Part shown: in pieces, positions 18,908-28,161 of the stretch
Position numbering within the stretch: position 1 is the first letter of the stretch
Layout: the number at the start of each line of letters is the position of its first letter
Source of the DNA: Paraflavitalea pollutisoli
Lineage (GTDB): Bacteria; Bacteroidota; Bacteroidia; Chitinophagales; Chitinophagaceae
DNA length: 64,000 nucleotides
NCBI RefSeq assembly: GCF_029360705.1
Contig: NZ_JARKMX010000002.1
Span: 558,001 to 622,000 of the forward strand
Reading direction: 5' to 3'
Translations under genes and position numbers: made by a program
Notes under the pieces: generated by a model
The model's database searches: none
The model's input: the letters and a program-made list of their open reading frames with translations, nothing else
Told to the model about the DNA's origin: nothing

Positions 18908-20854
18908 TTATTTCGGCAGGCTTTTGACCACCTGTTCATTGATCTTTACCGGATATTTCTTCTTCAATTCGGCAATCCATTTTTCTTCCAGCGCCGTCTG
19001 GTAATCGTTGATCACAAAGCCACGCGCGTCGGCGAAATTGCGTGGAGAGCGATCACGGTATACTTTGATGATGTAAGCAAAGGTTACACTGTTGTCGGTT
19101 TCATTCTTCACGGACGCGGTGATCAATCCTGGTTGGAAATTGGTTCGCTCCGCCACGGGGATCTGCCCCAGTTCGAAGCGGCCCGAATCGGCCTGGATGG
19201 CCATCTCACTTTCGTCGCGTACTTTTTTCCAGCTATCCGGATTGGCATCCAGCTTCTTTTTGGCAGCCTCTGCGGCAGCCTCGTTGACGGCCGTAAAGAT
19301 GACAGCATCGGCACTGGCTTCCCACCAATAACTGCTCTTGTGGGCATCGTAGTACTGCTGCAGACCTACACTATCAGCCGCCGCTTTGTTCCAGATACGC
19401 TGTTGCATGATCTCGAACAACAGGTTGCCTTCTTTGAATTCATTGAGCTGCCAGGCGAAATCTTTATTATAGGTTTCCAGGTGCTCCCGGTAATAATCGA
19501 GCGCAGCGGTCTCCACATATTGATCATACAACTGGGTCTGCGTTTTACCAGCCCGCAATCCTTCCAGTTCACGGATCGATTCGAGGTAGGTGCGCCAATC
19601 TTTTACCCGGAAAGTTTGTTTGCCGATGGTAAACATCGGCGTAGTGAGGTTGAGCCCCGCCGGCACCACGCCTTCTTTGTGGTTGAGCACATTGCTGGTA
19701 AACTGGCTTAACAGCTTTTCATTGACCGGCAGCTTTTTATACCCCGTGGCTTGTAGTATTTTTTGGTTCAACGCTTTTCGCGCCACCAGCATCCGATCAC
19801 TCTGCAATACCTGCTGTTTCATCTCTTCCTGGTAGCCCTTGTCCTGGGCGTCGGCGGGAATGTTCAGGTGTTGGATACGTTTGATGATATGATAGCCATA
19901 TTCCGTCAGCACGGGTCTGGAGATTTCGCCATCCTTTTCCAGGGAGAAAGCCGCAGCTTCGAATGCCGGGGTATAGCGACCAACGCCAAAGGCCATCATT
20001 TCGCCACCGGTACTATAGGTAAGGTTATCATTGCTGTAGGCTGTCACCAGCTGACCAAAGTCAGCGCCCTTTTGCAGGGCCTGGTAGAGAGAGTCTGCCC
20101 GACGCCCCAGGGCCTGCCTTTGTGCGTCGGTCACTTCGGGCGGGAAGGCCAGCAGGATCTGGGCTGCTCTTAGTTTGCCATATGCTTTTCGTTCTTCTAT
20201 GACCTTAAAAAGGTGATACCCTGTTTTGCTCCGCAAGGGGGCCGTGAATTTCCCTAACGGCGTATTGTACACCAGGTTCTCCATTTCGTAAGGCAGCACG
20301 AATACGGTGATGAATCCGAGATCGCCTTTATTGAGTTGAACGCCGGGGTCTTCAGAATAAGCCAGGGCTGTTTTACTAAAATCATCTCCTGCCTGCAGGC
20401 GTGCATAGGCTGCTTTGATCTTCTTACTGGCTTCCTGGTCTTTTTGTGCGCTCACATTGATATCGGCCGCTACAAAGATGTGCGCGATATGGAGGTCTTT
20501 TGCACTGCGACGAATGGCTTCGTCGCGCAATACCTGTACACTGGCTTCATCGTTGAGATAACTTTCCACCACCTGGCTTCTAAATACGGCCAGTTCAGAC
20601 TTCTGTGTATCCAAGGTATCGAGGCGTGCATCGAGTGCAGCCTGCACTTTGATCTTGAAACGGGTATATAGATCCAGGTATTCGCGGTAAGCTTGTTCGG
20701 AACTGGCAGCTTCGGCGTTGTTCTTACTGAAGGCTTTCAGGAACTCTTCTTTCGACACCGACTTTGCACCGTAGGTAAAAAGGGTTTGTGCCTGGGCTGT
20801 CGTCAAGCTGGTGGCGCAGACCGCTGCCACCACAATTTTTCGCAGGAAAGTCAT
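18908..20854 (-). CDS. Periplasmic peptidyl-prolyl isomerase, two PpiC domains
   Basis: A 648-residue SurA/PpiD-like folding factor. A Sec signal (1-22, cut after AQA) exports it. Two parvulin domains are recognisable: about 118-215 (HIAHIFV ... YSEDPGVQLNKGDLGFI ... GYHLFKV) and about 225-325 (RAAQILL ... YSNDNLTYSTGGEM ... GYHIIKR). The rest is helical with a C-terminal SurA-like extension. It should assist outer-membrane protein folding. Its start lies 7 bp after the upstream thioredoxin-like gene, so both are one operon and both act on periplasmic client proteins. Confidence 0.88.
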   Translation of the reverse strand: MTFLRKIVVAAVCATSLTTAQAQTLFTYGAKSVSKEEFLKAFSKNNAEAASSEQAYREYLDLYTRFKIKVQAALDARLDTLDTQKSELAVFRSQVVESYLNDEASVQVLRDEAIRRSAKDLHIAHIFVAADINVSAQKDQEASKKIKAAYARLQAGDDFSKTALAYSEDPGVQLNKGDLGFITVFVLPYEMENLVYNTPLGKFTAPLRSKTGYHLFKVIEERKAYGKLRAAQILLAFPPEVTDAQRQALGRRADSLYQALQKGADFGQLVTAYSNDNLTYSTGGEMMAFGVGRYTPAFEAAAFSLEKDGEISRPVLTEYGYHIIKRIQHLNIPADAQDKGYQEEMKQQVLQSDRMLVARKALNQKILQATGYKKLPVNEKLLSQFTSNVLNHKEGVVPAGLNLTTPMFTIGKQTFRVKDWRTYLESIRELEGLRAGKTQTQLYDQYVETAALDYYREHLETYNKDFAWQLNEFKEGNLLFEIMQQRIWNKAAADSVGLQQYYDAHKSSYWWEASADAVIFTAVNEAAAEAAKKKLDANPDSWKKVRDESEMAIQADSGRFELGQIPVAERTNFQPGLITASVKNETDNSVTFAYIIKVYRDRSPRNFADARGFVINDYQTALEEKWIAELKKKYPVKINEQVVKSLPK

Positions 20855-20861
20855 AAGCTGA

Positions 20862-22301
20862 TCAGTTGGATTTTGCGGTTTTTAGTTTAAGGTTTATTAC
20901 TTCATCCAATTGCTGGTAGGTAAGTTTTTTGGCCATGATCCTTTTGTCTTTGTCCAGCAGGTAAATGACGGGCGTCTGATAGATATCATACAACTGCCGG
21001 AAACCGGGCTTGCCGGCATCGGATTCTGCTTTTTGCTGGGCTGCCGTTTGGTAAACGTGCATCCAATTCTTCAACCCTTTTTCACGAATGAACTGCGTCC
21101 ACAGTTCTTTGCCACCATCCACCATCACACCGTATAGTTTTATACCAAGGTTTTTCCATTTGGCATTGTAGATCGAATCGACCTTGGGCACCACCTCCTT
21201 ACAATGGCTACAAGTAGGATCCCAGAATACCACCACCACCATATCGCTTTTCACATTGTACAGTGGGAGGGGCTTATCGAGCGTATCGACCATGATCAGG
21301 TTGGCAGCGGGCTGACCGATCAGGTTGGCCATCAGGCTATAAGCCCGCTTGGTCATGTGCTCTTTGTATTGTTCGGTAAAGAAGTCGGCCTGTCCGGTAT
21401 TGATGTATTTTTCAAAGAGGTGTACAAAAACGGCATCCTGCCCCATATACTCGGGATTGATGTATTTCTGCACGAAGTGTACCAGCAGGTATTTGTACAT
21501 CTCCTTATTGCTGCGGGAAAAGAGCAGCATATGGTCTACTTCTTTTTTGATCGAATCGGGATTGGGTGATACCAGGTCTTTGTAATATTTGTCGAGCTTG
21601 AGCTCAAAGAAGGGTGTTCTGATTAATCGTTCATCGGTAAACTCTACCCCATCCCAGAAATGCTCTTTGTAATAATTGAAGGCATAAACAGTATCATATT
21701 TGCCTTTGGGATGTTTTGCAGCCGGGGGCACTACCGGTTCTTTCATGGCCAACAGGAGGGCCGAAAGAATGGCATCGGGGTGCTGTTTGATCAGACTATC
21801 GCGATGAAACTGCATTTTATCGGTCATTGTTTTCAGCCTGGCCTTCACGGCCGCTGAATCTTTGCCGTTGGCGACACCCGCCAGTTGTCCCGTAGCCTGC
21901 GCAATAGCCTGACCAGCCGTATTGGCAAATTTGGTATAACCCTGGAAAGAGGTATTATCAGCTGAGCCTGTAAATACCACCCCCGTCGGCAGGGTGGCAC
22001 TATCGGCCTTGATGGAGAAGTTTTGTTGTTTGTCGATGAGCAGTTCGAACAGGATCTCCTTTCGCGGAGATACCACAAAGTAGATCCCGCCGGGCAGGGC
22101 CTCTTTGCCTTTGAATACGCCGGCACTGTTCTCATCGAGCAGTGCAGAATCGGCCAATGCTTTCATTTTCCCATAGTGGTAGCCCAGGTAAACATAGGTG
22201 TTCTTGTACGGCTTCAGCGTGATATTGATGTTATAGCCTGTTTGCGATTGGGCCAACAGGGCCATCAGGAGCAGGCAGAGCACAGAAATGGTTTTCTTCA
22301 T
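20862..22301 (-). CDS. Exported thioredoxin-like protein (DUF5106/TlpA type)
   Basis: A 479-residue exported protein with a signal peptide (1-20), an N-terminal DUF4369-like beta domain (about 25-120), a helical DUF5106-like middle, and a C-terminal thioredoxin fold (about 325-475). The redox motif is C364-S-H-C367 in WDPTCSHC, followed by the cis-proline in TPVIYLLD. It is likely a periplasmic thiol reductase or disulfide-handling protein. It heads an operon with the two-domain PpiC isomerase, linking redox and proline folding steps. Confidence 0.85.
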   Translation of the reverse strand: MKKTISVLCLLLMALLAQSQTGYNINITLKPYKNTYVYLGYHYGKMKALADSALLDENSAGVFKGKEALPGGIYFVVSPRKEILFELLIDKQQNFSIKADSATLPTGVVFTGSADNTSFQGYTKFANTAGQAIAQATGQLAGVANGKDSAAVKARLKTMTDKMQFHRDSLIKQHPDAILSALLLAMKEPVVPPAAKHPKGKYDTVYAFNYYKEHFWDGVEFTDERLIRTPFFELKLDKYYKDLVSPNPDSIKKEVDHMLLFSRSNKEMYKYLLVHFVQKYINPEYMGQDAVFVHLFEKYINTGQADFFTEQYKEHMTKRAYSLMANLIGQPAANLIMVDTLDKPLPLYNVKSDMVVVVFWDPTCSHCKEVVPKVDSIYNAKWKNLGIKLYGVMVDGGKELWTQFIREKGLKNWMHVYQTAAQQKAESDAGKPGFRQLYDIYQTPVIYLLDKDKRIMAKKLTYQQLDEVINLKLKTAKSN

Positions 22302-22469
22302 GATCTGGAACGCAAAATTTACTCAAAATAAAGGCAAAACTTGTTAATTCAAGGTTATGGCACGGGTTAATCCGGAATACCCTATTAGAACGAATATCGA
22401 TACGGGATAGTCTGCAACAGGAGGGATCGTACAGAAAAGGGAGATGGCCAGGCTGGCCCTGCGGGGGGG

Positions 22470-22501
22470 AAAAAACAGGCGGGCACGCGGGAGCCCGCCT
22501 G
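22470..22501 (-). terminator. Terminator of the YceI gene
   Basis: Arms CAGGCGGGC (22476-22484) and GCCCGCCTG (22493-22501); A6 on the plus strand gives the minus-strand U-tract. Confidence 0.8.
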
Positions 22502-22507
22502 ACAGAA

Positions 22508-23152
22508 TTAATTATTGGGCTTCATCAACTCGGCATTGATGGTAACACTTACTTCTTTTCCTACTACGAGACCACCAGCTTCTGTAGCGCGGTCCCATTT
22601 CAGGTTGTAGTCGAAGCGGTTGATCACGGTATGCGCCACAAAACCGGCTCTCGCACCCCGTTGACCGTTGGTAGCTCCACCGTAGGTAACATCGAAGCTG
22701 ACGGCTTTGGTGATGTCTTTGACGGTCATATTTCCTTCCAGCTTGTATTTGTTGCCACCCAATGGTTTAAAAGCTGTGCTCTCAAACTTGATCTGGGGGT
22801 ATTTTTCAGCGTCGAAGAAATCAGCACTCTTCAAATGCTTGTCGCGGTTCTCATTGAAGGTATTGATAGAACCCGTTTCGATGGTGAAGGTGATTTTTGC
22901 GTCGGAATAATCGGGTTTGGTGTTCTCGAAAGTACCGTCAAAACCGGTAAATGCTCCATCCATTTGCGATACTACATTGTGGGTAATGGTAAAACGCACG
23001 TTGGAGTGTGACTTGTCGAGCTTCCACTGGTCGGCCCACAGTGGTGGGGTGGCAGTGGAGGAGGTACCAGGTAATACAGGAGCAGAGCGAAAGGCTTGCA
23101 GGGCGATGGCTGACGACGCCACTACGGCAGTGGCAAGGATAAATTTCTTCAT
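22508..23152 (-). CDS. YceI family protein
   Basis: A 214-residue lipocalin-like protein of the YceI family, which bind isoprenoid-type lipids in a beta barrel. The first 20 residues form a signal peptide. Family features: WKLDKSHSNVRFTITH near the start of the domain, DGTFENTK, and HLKSADFFDAEKYPQIKFES in the middle. It is likely periplasmic; the ligand is unknown. It is a single gene with its own terminator. Confidence 0.9.
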   Translation of the reverse strand: MKKFILATAVVASSAIALQAFRSAPVLPGTSSTATPPLWADQWKLDKSHSNVRFTITHNVVSQMDGAFTGFDGTFENTKPDYSDAKITFTIETGSINTFNENRDKHLKSADFFDAEKYPQIKFESTAFKPLGGNKYKLEGNMTVKDITKAVSFDVTYGGATNGQRGARAGFVAHTVINRFDYNLKWDRATEAGGLVVGKEVSVTINAELMKPNN

Positions 23153-23548
23153 GATTGCAGGTTGTTTTAATGTTCGAACGCTAATAAAGATAGTTATTAT
23201 AACAGTCTGTCGTGAAGTACGCAGAAAATAAGCTGGAGGTTGATGGGAGGGCGGCTTTTTTTACCCAAAACCATTGATTTACCGTCATATAGGGAATAAT
23301 TAAAATCAAACGCTTGCATCAACCGGGGTTTATTATTAGTTTGCGCCCTAATTCGGAAAATGAAGAGCCATTAAATGCACCTGGTTGGGGGCCTTCCCGG
23401 CAACAATGGCCCGCCTAATAGCCTGACACCCACAGTATAATTGTCTGATATTCTCCCTTCCGTCCCAATGCCCTTGAAATTCCCATTGCCATATCGATAA
23501 CTTAACTCAAACTCGTATTGGGCTTATTGTATCTGTATAAACCAAAAA
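23153..23548. other. Intergenic region with long leader of the glycan operon
   Basis: No gene is seen in this 396-bp divergent gap. A candidate promoter sits at 23314-23343, giving a leader near 200 nt for the glycosyltransferase gene. Short open frames in that leader (such as 23375-23440) show no supporting feature. Confidence 0.5.
23314..23343 (+). promoter_or_regulatory. Candidate promoter of the glycosyltransferase operon
   Basis: TTG (23314-23316), 19 nt, then TTAGTTTG (23336-23343), one mismatch from TAnnTTTG. Confidence 0.4.
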
Positions 23549-24292
23549 ATGAAAGTTTCAACCAACATGCATCCATTCAACAAGCTGTCGATCGTAGTTC
23601 CCGCTTACAATGAAGGACGTACCATTCACCTCATTCTGAACCGGATCAAGGAAGTCAAGCTGATCAACAACATCGAGAAAGAGATCATCATCGTCAATGA
23701 CTTCTCGAAAGACAATACCGAAGAGGCCATTCTGCAGTACAAGGCAGCCAATCCAGACATGAACATCCAGTACTTCAAGCATGAAGTAAACCAGGGTAAG
23801 GGTGCTGCCCTGCATACAGGTATTGCGAAGGCGACCGGCGACTATACCGTCATCCAGGACGCTGACCTTGAGTATGACCCTGAAGAGTTCAACGACCTCA
23901 TTAAGCCCGTGCTGCGCGGTTCTGCCGACGTGGTTTTCGGATCCCGTTTCCTCGGTGGCAACGCTCACCGCATCCTGTTCTTCTGGCACTCGATAGGCAA
24001 CAAGATGCTGACAATGGCCTCCAACATGTTCACCAACCTGAACCTGACCGATATGGAGACCTGCTACAAATTGTTCCGTACAGATATCATTCAGGGCATT
24101 CAACTGAAAGAAAAGCGGTTTGGTTTCGAGCCGGAAGTAACGGCCAAGGTATCGCGCGTAAAGGACGTCCGTATCTATGAAGTAGGTATCTCCTACTATG
24201 GCCGGACCTATGCCGAGGGTAAAAAGATCAACATGAAAGACGCTTTCAGAGCCTTATATTGTATTATAAAATACAATATCTTCAGTCGATGA
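23549..24292 (+). CDS. Family 2 glycosyltransferase, dolichol-phosphate-mannose-synthase-like
   Basis: A 247-residue GT-A enzyme without transmembrane tail. The nucleotide-sugar motif SIVVPAYNEG begins at about residue 13, and the metal-binding region reads IQDADLEYDPEE (about 110). It resembles enzymes that load a sugar onto polyprenyl phosphate. Start is either this ATG or the one six codons later (23567). Its stop overlaps the next start as ATGA, so translation is coupled. With the methyltransferase and the GT-C-like protein it may build or transfer a lipid-linked sugar. Confidence 0.88.
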   Translation: MKVSTNMHPFNKLSIVVPAYNEGRTIHLILNRIKEVKLINNIEKEIIIVNDFSKDNTEEAILQYKAANPDMNIQYFKHEVNQGKGAALHTGIAKATGDYTVIQDADLEYDPEEFNDLIKPVLRGSADVVFGSRFLGGNAHRILFFWHSIGNKMLTMASNMFTNLNLTDMETCYKLFRTDIIQGIQLKEKRFGFEPEVTAKVSRVKDVRIYEVGISYYGRTYAEGKKINMKDAFRALYCIIKYNIFSR

Positions 24293-25032
24293 CAGCTACT
24301 GACCGCTTCCATGAATCCGATCCAACTGGTTTTATAACACTTGAACGCTTTGCAGCAGCTACCCGCTTTAACCGGTGGATGTTTAATACCATCCGTCCGT
24401 ACTGCAAAGGTCATGTGCTGGAAGTGGGCAGCGGTATCGGCAATATCTCTGAGTTATTCCTGGAACACGGCTTTTCGCTAACGGCCAGCGACCTTCGGGA
24501 TACGTATTGTGAATACCTGAGAAAGCGGCTGGGGCAGCTGCCCGGATTGAAGGATGTCATATCTGTCGATCTGGAAGCCCCCTATATTACCACGCAATGT
24601 CCACAGCTGCTGGGCCAGTTCGATACGGTAGTAGCGCTCAACGTCATCGAGCATATCGAAAACGATGGGCTGGCGCTGGCCAATTGCTGGCAACTGCTGA
24701 AACCCGGTGGCAACCTGGTGATGCTCGTGCCCGCCTACCAGGCCTTGTACAACAAGTTTGATGAAGAGCTGGGCCACTTCAGGCGTTACTCAGCCAGGAC
24801 TCAACGCCTGCTGCTGCGGCAGTCCGGTTATGAAGTCGCTCATCAGCAGTATTTCAACCTGGCAGGTATTTTCGGCTGGATGGTAAACGGTCAACTGCTG
24901 AAGAAAAGGCTGATACCCCGTAAGCAGTTGATGTTGTTCGATAAATTGATGCCTGTAATCAGGCTGGCTGATATATTGTCGTTCCGCGCCTTTGGTCTGT
25001 CAACGATCGCCATCGGACGCAAACCCCTTTAA
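24289..25032 (+). CDS. Class I SAM-dependent methyltransferase
   Basis: A 247-residue soluble methyltransferase. The SAM site reads LEVGSGIGNISELF (about residues 40-53), motif II SDLRD and motif IV FDTVVALNVIEHI. The start is placed at 24289, where ATG overlaps the glycosyltransferase stop by 4 bp; an in-frame ATG ten codons upstream lies deep in the preceding gene. It is similar in layout to methyltransferases found beside polyprenyl-phosphate sugar synthases. The acceptor is unknown. Confidence 0.85.
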   Translation: MTATDRFHESDPTGFITLERFAAATRFNRWMFNTIRPYCKGHVLEVGSGIGNISELFLEHGFSLTASDLRDTYCEYLRKRLGQLPGLKDVISVDLEAPYITTQCPQLLGQFDTVVALNVIEHIENDGLALANCWQLLKPGGNLVMLVPAYQALYNKFDEELGHFRRYSARTQRLLLRQSGYEVAHQQYFNLAGIFGWMVNGQLLKKRLIPRKQLMLFDKLMPVIRLADILSFRAFGLSTIAIGRKPL

Positions 25033-25044
25033 ACAATCCTTTGT

Positions 25045-26331
25045 ATGGTTCAACCTACTTACGCTCCGCTCAACACAACGGTATCCAATTTGTTCCGGCT
25101 GGCGATGCTGGGCATGGCCCTGGTGTACCTGGTAAGCTGCTTTACCCCCCTGCACATTCACTTCGACAGTATTCGCTATTATAATATAAAAGATTGTATC
25201 GAGTTTGGTTGCGACCCCAACTCCTTTGCTGCCACCGACTACCTGCCCTATGGGTATACGGGCTTGCTCATCGCTTTGTCGAAGCTGGGCATCCTGAATG
25301 CCTTCATGATCACCTTCGTCAATTGCCTATACCTGTTCGCTGGTCTTTACCTGGTATACAAGATCTTTGCCGGCCAGGTGCATCCTTTCCTGTTTGCCGT
25401 ACTGGCCTTGTTCAACTGGACGGTGATCAAATTTGTAACGCACCCCCTGTCGGAAATGCAGTACATATTTGTTTCCAGTGTCAGTTTGTTCTGCTTCTTC
25501 CAGTTTACCAGGAAGAAGAGCTGGCTTTACCTCTTACTCGCCTTTGTATTTGCTATCCTGACCGTATTGACACGAACCATCGGCGTAGCGCTGATGCCCG
25601 CCCTGGTACTGGGCATCGCGTACGAATACCGGAATGAGTTGAAGCGTGTGGTGCAAAAGCATAAACTGATGTTGTTGGTCATTGTCGTATTGGGTATCGC
25701 CGGCGCCGTGTTTTCTGCCAGTAAACTCAAGATCACCGACTACAGCGGTCTGCTGAAGGAAGCTTTCGACAAAGGAGCTGGTCATTTCTTTGCTGAAAAC
25801 CTGAGCAACCACTTCTCCGAACTGACAGAGGTATTTTTCAATATGCCCGCCAGTAAACTGATGGGCTTTTTACCCGGCAAACTGGGACCAGCCTTGTTTA
25901 TCACCCTGGGCGTAGCGCTGCTCGGATGGATCATGTACAACCTGTTTAAGAAGAACAGTAAGATCCCTTTTTACATCCGGATGTACCTGTTGTTTTACTC
26001 GATCATTCTCCTCAACTGGCCCTATTATGACCCCCGTTTTTGGGTTCCTGTATTGCCTTTGCTGGTGGTGGTAGTACTGCAAACACCTTTTAACAGCCGC
26101 TCCTGGCTGAAAGGTGTTAGCCGCCTGTACCTGGGTGTATACCTGGCCCTGGGCCTGTTTGCTGCTGCTTATTCTTTGTATATAGGATTGGATAAGAATC
26201 GCTTTGCCCAGAAGCAGGCCAGTGGTGTCTACCGCAATGAGTATGAGACCGAATTCTTTGGCAAGCCACAAAACGACACAGCCACACATATCGACCAGGA
26301 TGTATTGAAGATCCTGAAGAAATACAATTAA
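25045..26331 (+). CDS. Polytopic membrane protein, GT-C glycosyltransferase-like
   Basis: A 428-residue inner-membrane protein with about ten hydrophobic helices. An acidic loop follows the first helix (HFDSIRYYNIKDC), as in GT-C enzymes that use lipid-linked sugars, and the C-terminus is soluble and charged. No firm family was recognised. Its place, 12 bp after the methyltransferase, suggests it transfers or flips the sugar made by this operon. It ends in a hairpin terminator. Confidence 0.7.
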   Translation: MVQPTYAPLNTTVSNLFRLAMLGMALVYLVSCFTPLHIHFDSIRYYNIKDCIEFGCDPNSFAATDYLPYGYTGLLIALSKLGILNAFMITFVNCLYLFAGLYLVYKIFAGQVHPFLFAVLALFNWTVIKFVTHPLSEMQYIFVSSVSLFCFFQFTRKKSWLYLLLAFVFAILTVLTRTIGVALMPALVLGIAYEYRNELKRVVQKHKLMLLVIVVLGIAGAVFSASKLKITDYSGLLKEAFDKGAGHFFAENLSNHFSELTEVFFNMPASKLMGFLPGKLGPALFITLGVALLGWIMYNLFKKNSKIPFYIRMYLLFYSIILLNWPYYDPRFWVPVLPLLVVVVLQTPFNSRSWLKGVSRLYLGVYLALGLFAAAYSLYIGLDKNRFAQKQASGVYRNEYETEFFGKPQNDTATHIDQDVLKILKKYN

Positions 26332-26354
26332 GCGCCTACTTTTCAACTCCTGAT

Positions 26355-26387
26355 AAAAAGGATGATCCGGACGGGTCATCCTTTTTT
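26355..26387 (+). terminator. Terminator of the glycan operon
   Basis: Arms AAAAAGGATGA (26355-26365) and TCATCCTTTTT (26376-26386) with an inner CC/GG pair, followed by more T. Confidence 0.85.
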
Positions 26388-26495
26388 GTTTTGCCTGCAC
26401 CGGTGTAATTTGCCAACCTCAGGCAATAATGGTGGCAAAAGGGCCATGGCTGATATCGGGTGAGACCTTTGTAACACCACTTCGGCATGTTTCTG

Positions 26496-26503
26496 TATTT
26501 TTG
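26496..26503 (+). promoter_or_regulatory. Promoter -7 box abutting aminotransferase start
   Basis: TATTTTTG, exact TAnnTTTG, then GTCT, then the ATG at 26508. Transcription would begin at or next to the start codon. A TTTG at 26468-26471 is 24 nt away, longer than usual. Confidence 0.5.
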
Positions 26504-26507
26504 GTCT

Positions 26508-27764
26508 ATGAAACTTAGCCATTTGTCCGAAACGCTCATCGGTTCGGAAATCGTAAAACTCGGCGGCGAGATCCGCGAGAAGATTAGCCAGGGTGAAAAG
26601 ATCTACAATTTTACGGTAGGGGACTTCGATCCATCGATCTTTCCCATACCCCAGGCCCTTGAAGATGAAATTGTTGCAGCCTATCGAAATCATTTTACCA
26701 ATTACCCGCTGGGAGATGGCAATACCGACCTACGCCAGGCTATCGCCGCTTTTCTGAAGCACCGCGAAAACCTCGAGTACAGCATTGCCGAGATCCTGGT
26801 GGCCTCCGGCGGCCGCCCCCTGATCTACTCCTTATTCCGCGCCATTTGCGATGCAGGTGATAAAGTAATCTACGCCGTCCCCTCCTGGAACAACAATCAC
26901 TATACCCATTTTGTGGGGGCAGAACATGTTGTGGTAGAAGCAACGCCCGAAAATAACTTTATGCCCCGGGTAGACAGCATTCGGCCACACCTGAAAGGCG
27001 CTTCGTTACTGGCACTTTGTTCGCCACAAAACCCCACGGGTACCACCTTTACCAAAGAGGACCTCGAAGCGATCTGTGATATGGTGATTGCCGAAAATGC
27101 GACCCGCGGTGAGGGCGAAAAGAAGCTGTATGTGATGTATGATCAGATGTACTGGCAGCTGACCTTTGGAAACATTCGTCACTACGATCCGGTGAACCTG
27201 CGTCCGGCCATGCGCGACTATACCGTTTATATCGATGCTATCAGTAAGGTGTTTGCTGCCACTGGCGTAAGGGTAGGCTGGGCATTTGGTCCCAAACTGA
27301 TCATGGACAAGATGAAAGCAATCCTCAGCCACGTAGGTGCCTGGGCTCCCAATCCCGAGCAAAAGGCCGTGGCGAAGTACCTTTATATGAATGACGACAT
27401 CGATGCCTACCTGTCGACATTCAAAACGGCTGTGGAAGCCCGTCTGCGCGGCATTTACGATGGACTGCAGCAGTTGAAATCCGAAGGCTTTTCGGTAGAT
27501 GCCATCACACCGCAAGCCGCTATTTACCTGACGATCAAGATCGACCTGGCCGGCATGCAAACCGCCGAGGGTGTGGTACTGAAAGACCAGGCAGCGGTAA
27601 CGGCCTACCTGTTGAATGAGGCCAAACTGGCCATCGTTCCTTTTTATGCGTTTGGCGCCCCAAAGAGTTCACCCTGGTATAGGTTGAGTGTAGGTACTTG
27701 CAAAGTAGAAGAGATCCCGGCTATGATCGGACAGTTGAAGCTGGCGCTGCAAAAGCTCGTGTAA
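26508..27764 (+). CDS. PLP-dependent class I/II aminotransferase
   Basis: A 418-residue fold-type I aminotransferase. The pyridoxal lysine is K247 in DAISKVFAATGVRVGW; other motifs are CSPQNPTGT (substrate carboxylate and Asn) and a tyrosine-bearing VMYDQMYWQLTF. It resembles aspartate-type aminotransferases, but the specific amino acid cannot be read. The ATG at 26508 is chosen over an in-frame ATG seven codons upstream because the upstream codons cover the -7 box. The mRNA may be leaderless. Confidence 0.87.
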   Translation: MKLSHLSETLIGSEIVKLGGEIREKISQGEKIYNFTVGDFDPSIFPIPQALEDEIVAAYRNHFTNYPLGDGNTDLRQAIAAFLKHRENLEYSIAEILVASGGRPLIYSLFRAICDAGDKVIYAVPSWNNNHYTHFVGAEHVVVEATPENNFMPRVDSIRPHLKGASLLALCSPQNPTGTTFTKEDLEAICDMVIAENATRGEGEKKLYVMYDQMYWQLTFGNIRHYDPVNLRPAMRDYTVYIDAISKVFAATGVRVGWAFGPKLIMDKMKAILSHVGAWAPNPEQKAVAKYLYMNDDIDAYLSTFKTAVEARLRGIYDGLQQLKSEGFSVDAITPQAAIYLTIKIDLAGMQTAEGVVLKDQAAVTAYLLNEAKLAIVPFYAFGAPKSSPWYRLSVGTCKVEEIPAMIGQLKLALQKLV

Positions 27765-27850
27765 CCATCCGGCAATCCGACCGCTTTTGAGCGGTTTACA
27801 TTATAACGCTACCCGGTCAAGACAGCAAGCTGAACACCGGTAGCCACAAA

Positions 27851-27879
27851 AAAAGACGACTACAAGAGTCGTCTTTTTC
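27851..27879. terminator. Bidirectional terminator
   Basis: Arms AAAAGACGAC (27851-27860) and GTCGTCTTTT (27868-27877), loop TACAAGA. It serves the aminotransferase gene and the convergent small genes. Confidence 0.85.
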
Positions 27880-27898
27880 TATTTACAGCAAAAAGTAC

Positions 27899-28147
27899 TT
27901 AGTTTTTATTACAGATGAAAACGAATGATCGCAACTCCGGCAGATTTATGATCTGCTGAATCTTCTCAGCCTTGCGAATGATCTTATACTTGTTAAGATC
28001 AAACACTTCGTGCGCTGCACAGAAGTTATCCATGGTCTCGAAGTAGACCAGTAACTCGTTGAGCTGGGCAAGCTCATTCTCCATAGCATCCTTATCAAGA
28101 CCTTCGTCTTTCATCAGGACAAGCAAATCGCGATTGGGCGTTTTCAT
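27899..28147 (-). CDS. Small cytoplasmic helical protein, unknown
   Basis: An 82-residue protein without signal or membrane segment. It is predicted largely helical and acidic in its first half (KDEGLDKDAMENELAQLNELL) and holds three cysteines (C43, and near the C-terminus FICNKN). No family was recognised. It starts 14 bp after the 46-residue lipoprotein gene, so they share a transcript, and it ends at a clear terminator, which supports it being real. Confidence 0.6.
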   Translation of the reverse strand: MKTPNRDLLVLMKDEGLDKDAMENELAQLNELLVYFETMDNFCAAHEVFDLNKYKIIRKAEKIQQIINLPELRSFVFICNKN

Positions 28148-28161
28148 TATCTATCAGGATA

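Noticed and set aside
23375-23440. 21-codon ORF in the leader of the glycosyltransferase operon
   Set aside because: The composition is unremarkable and no terminator/antiterminator pair was seen beside it.
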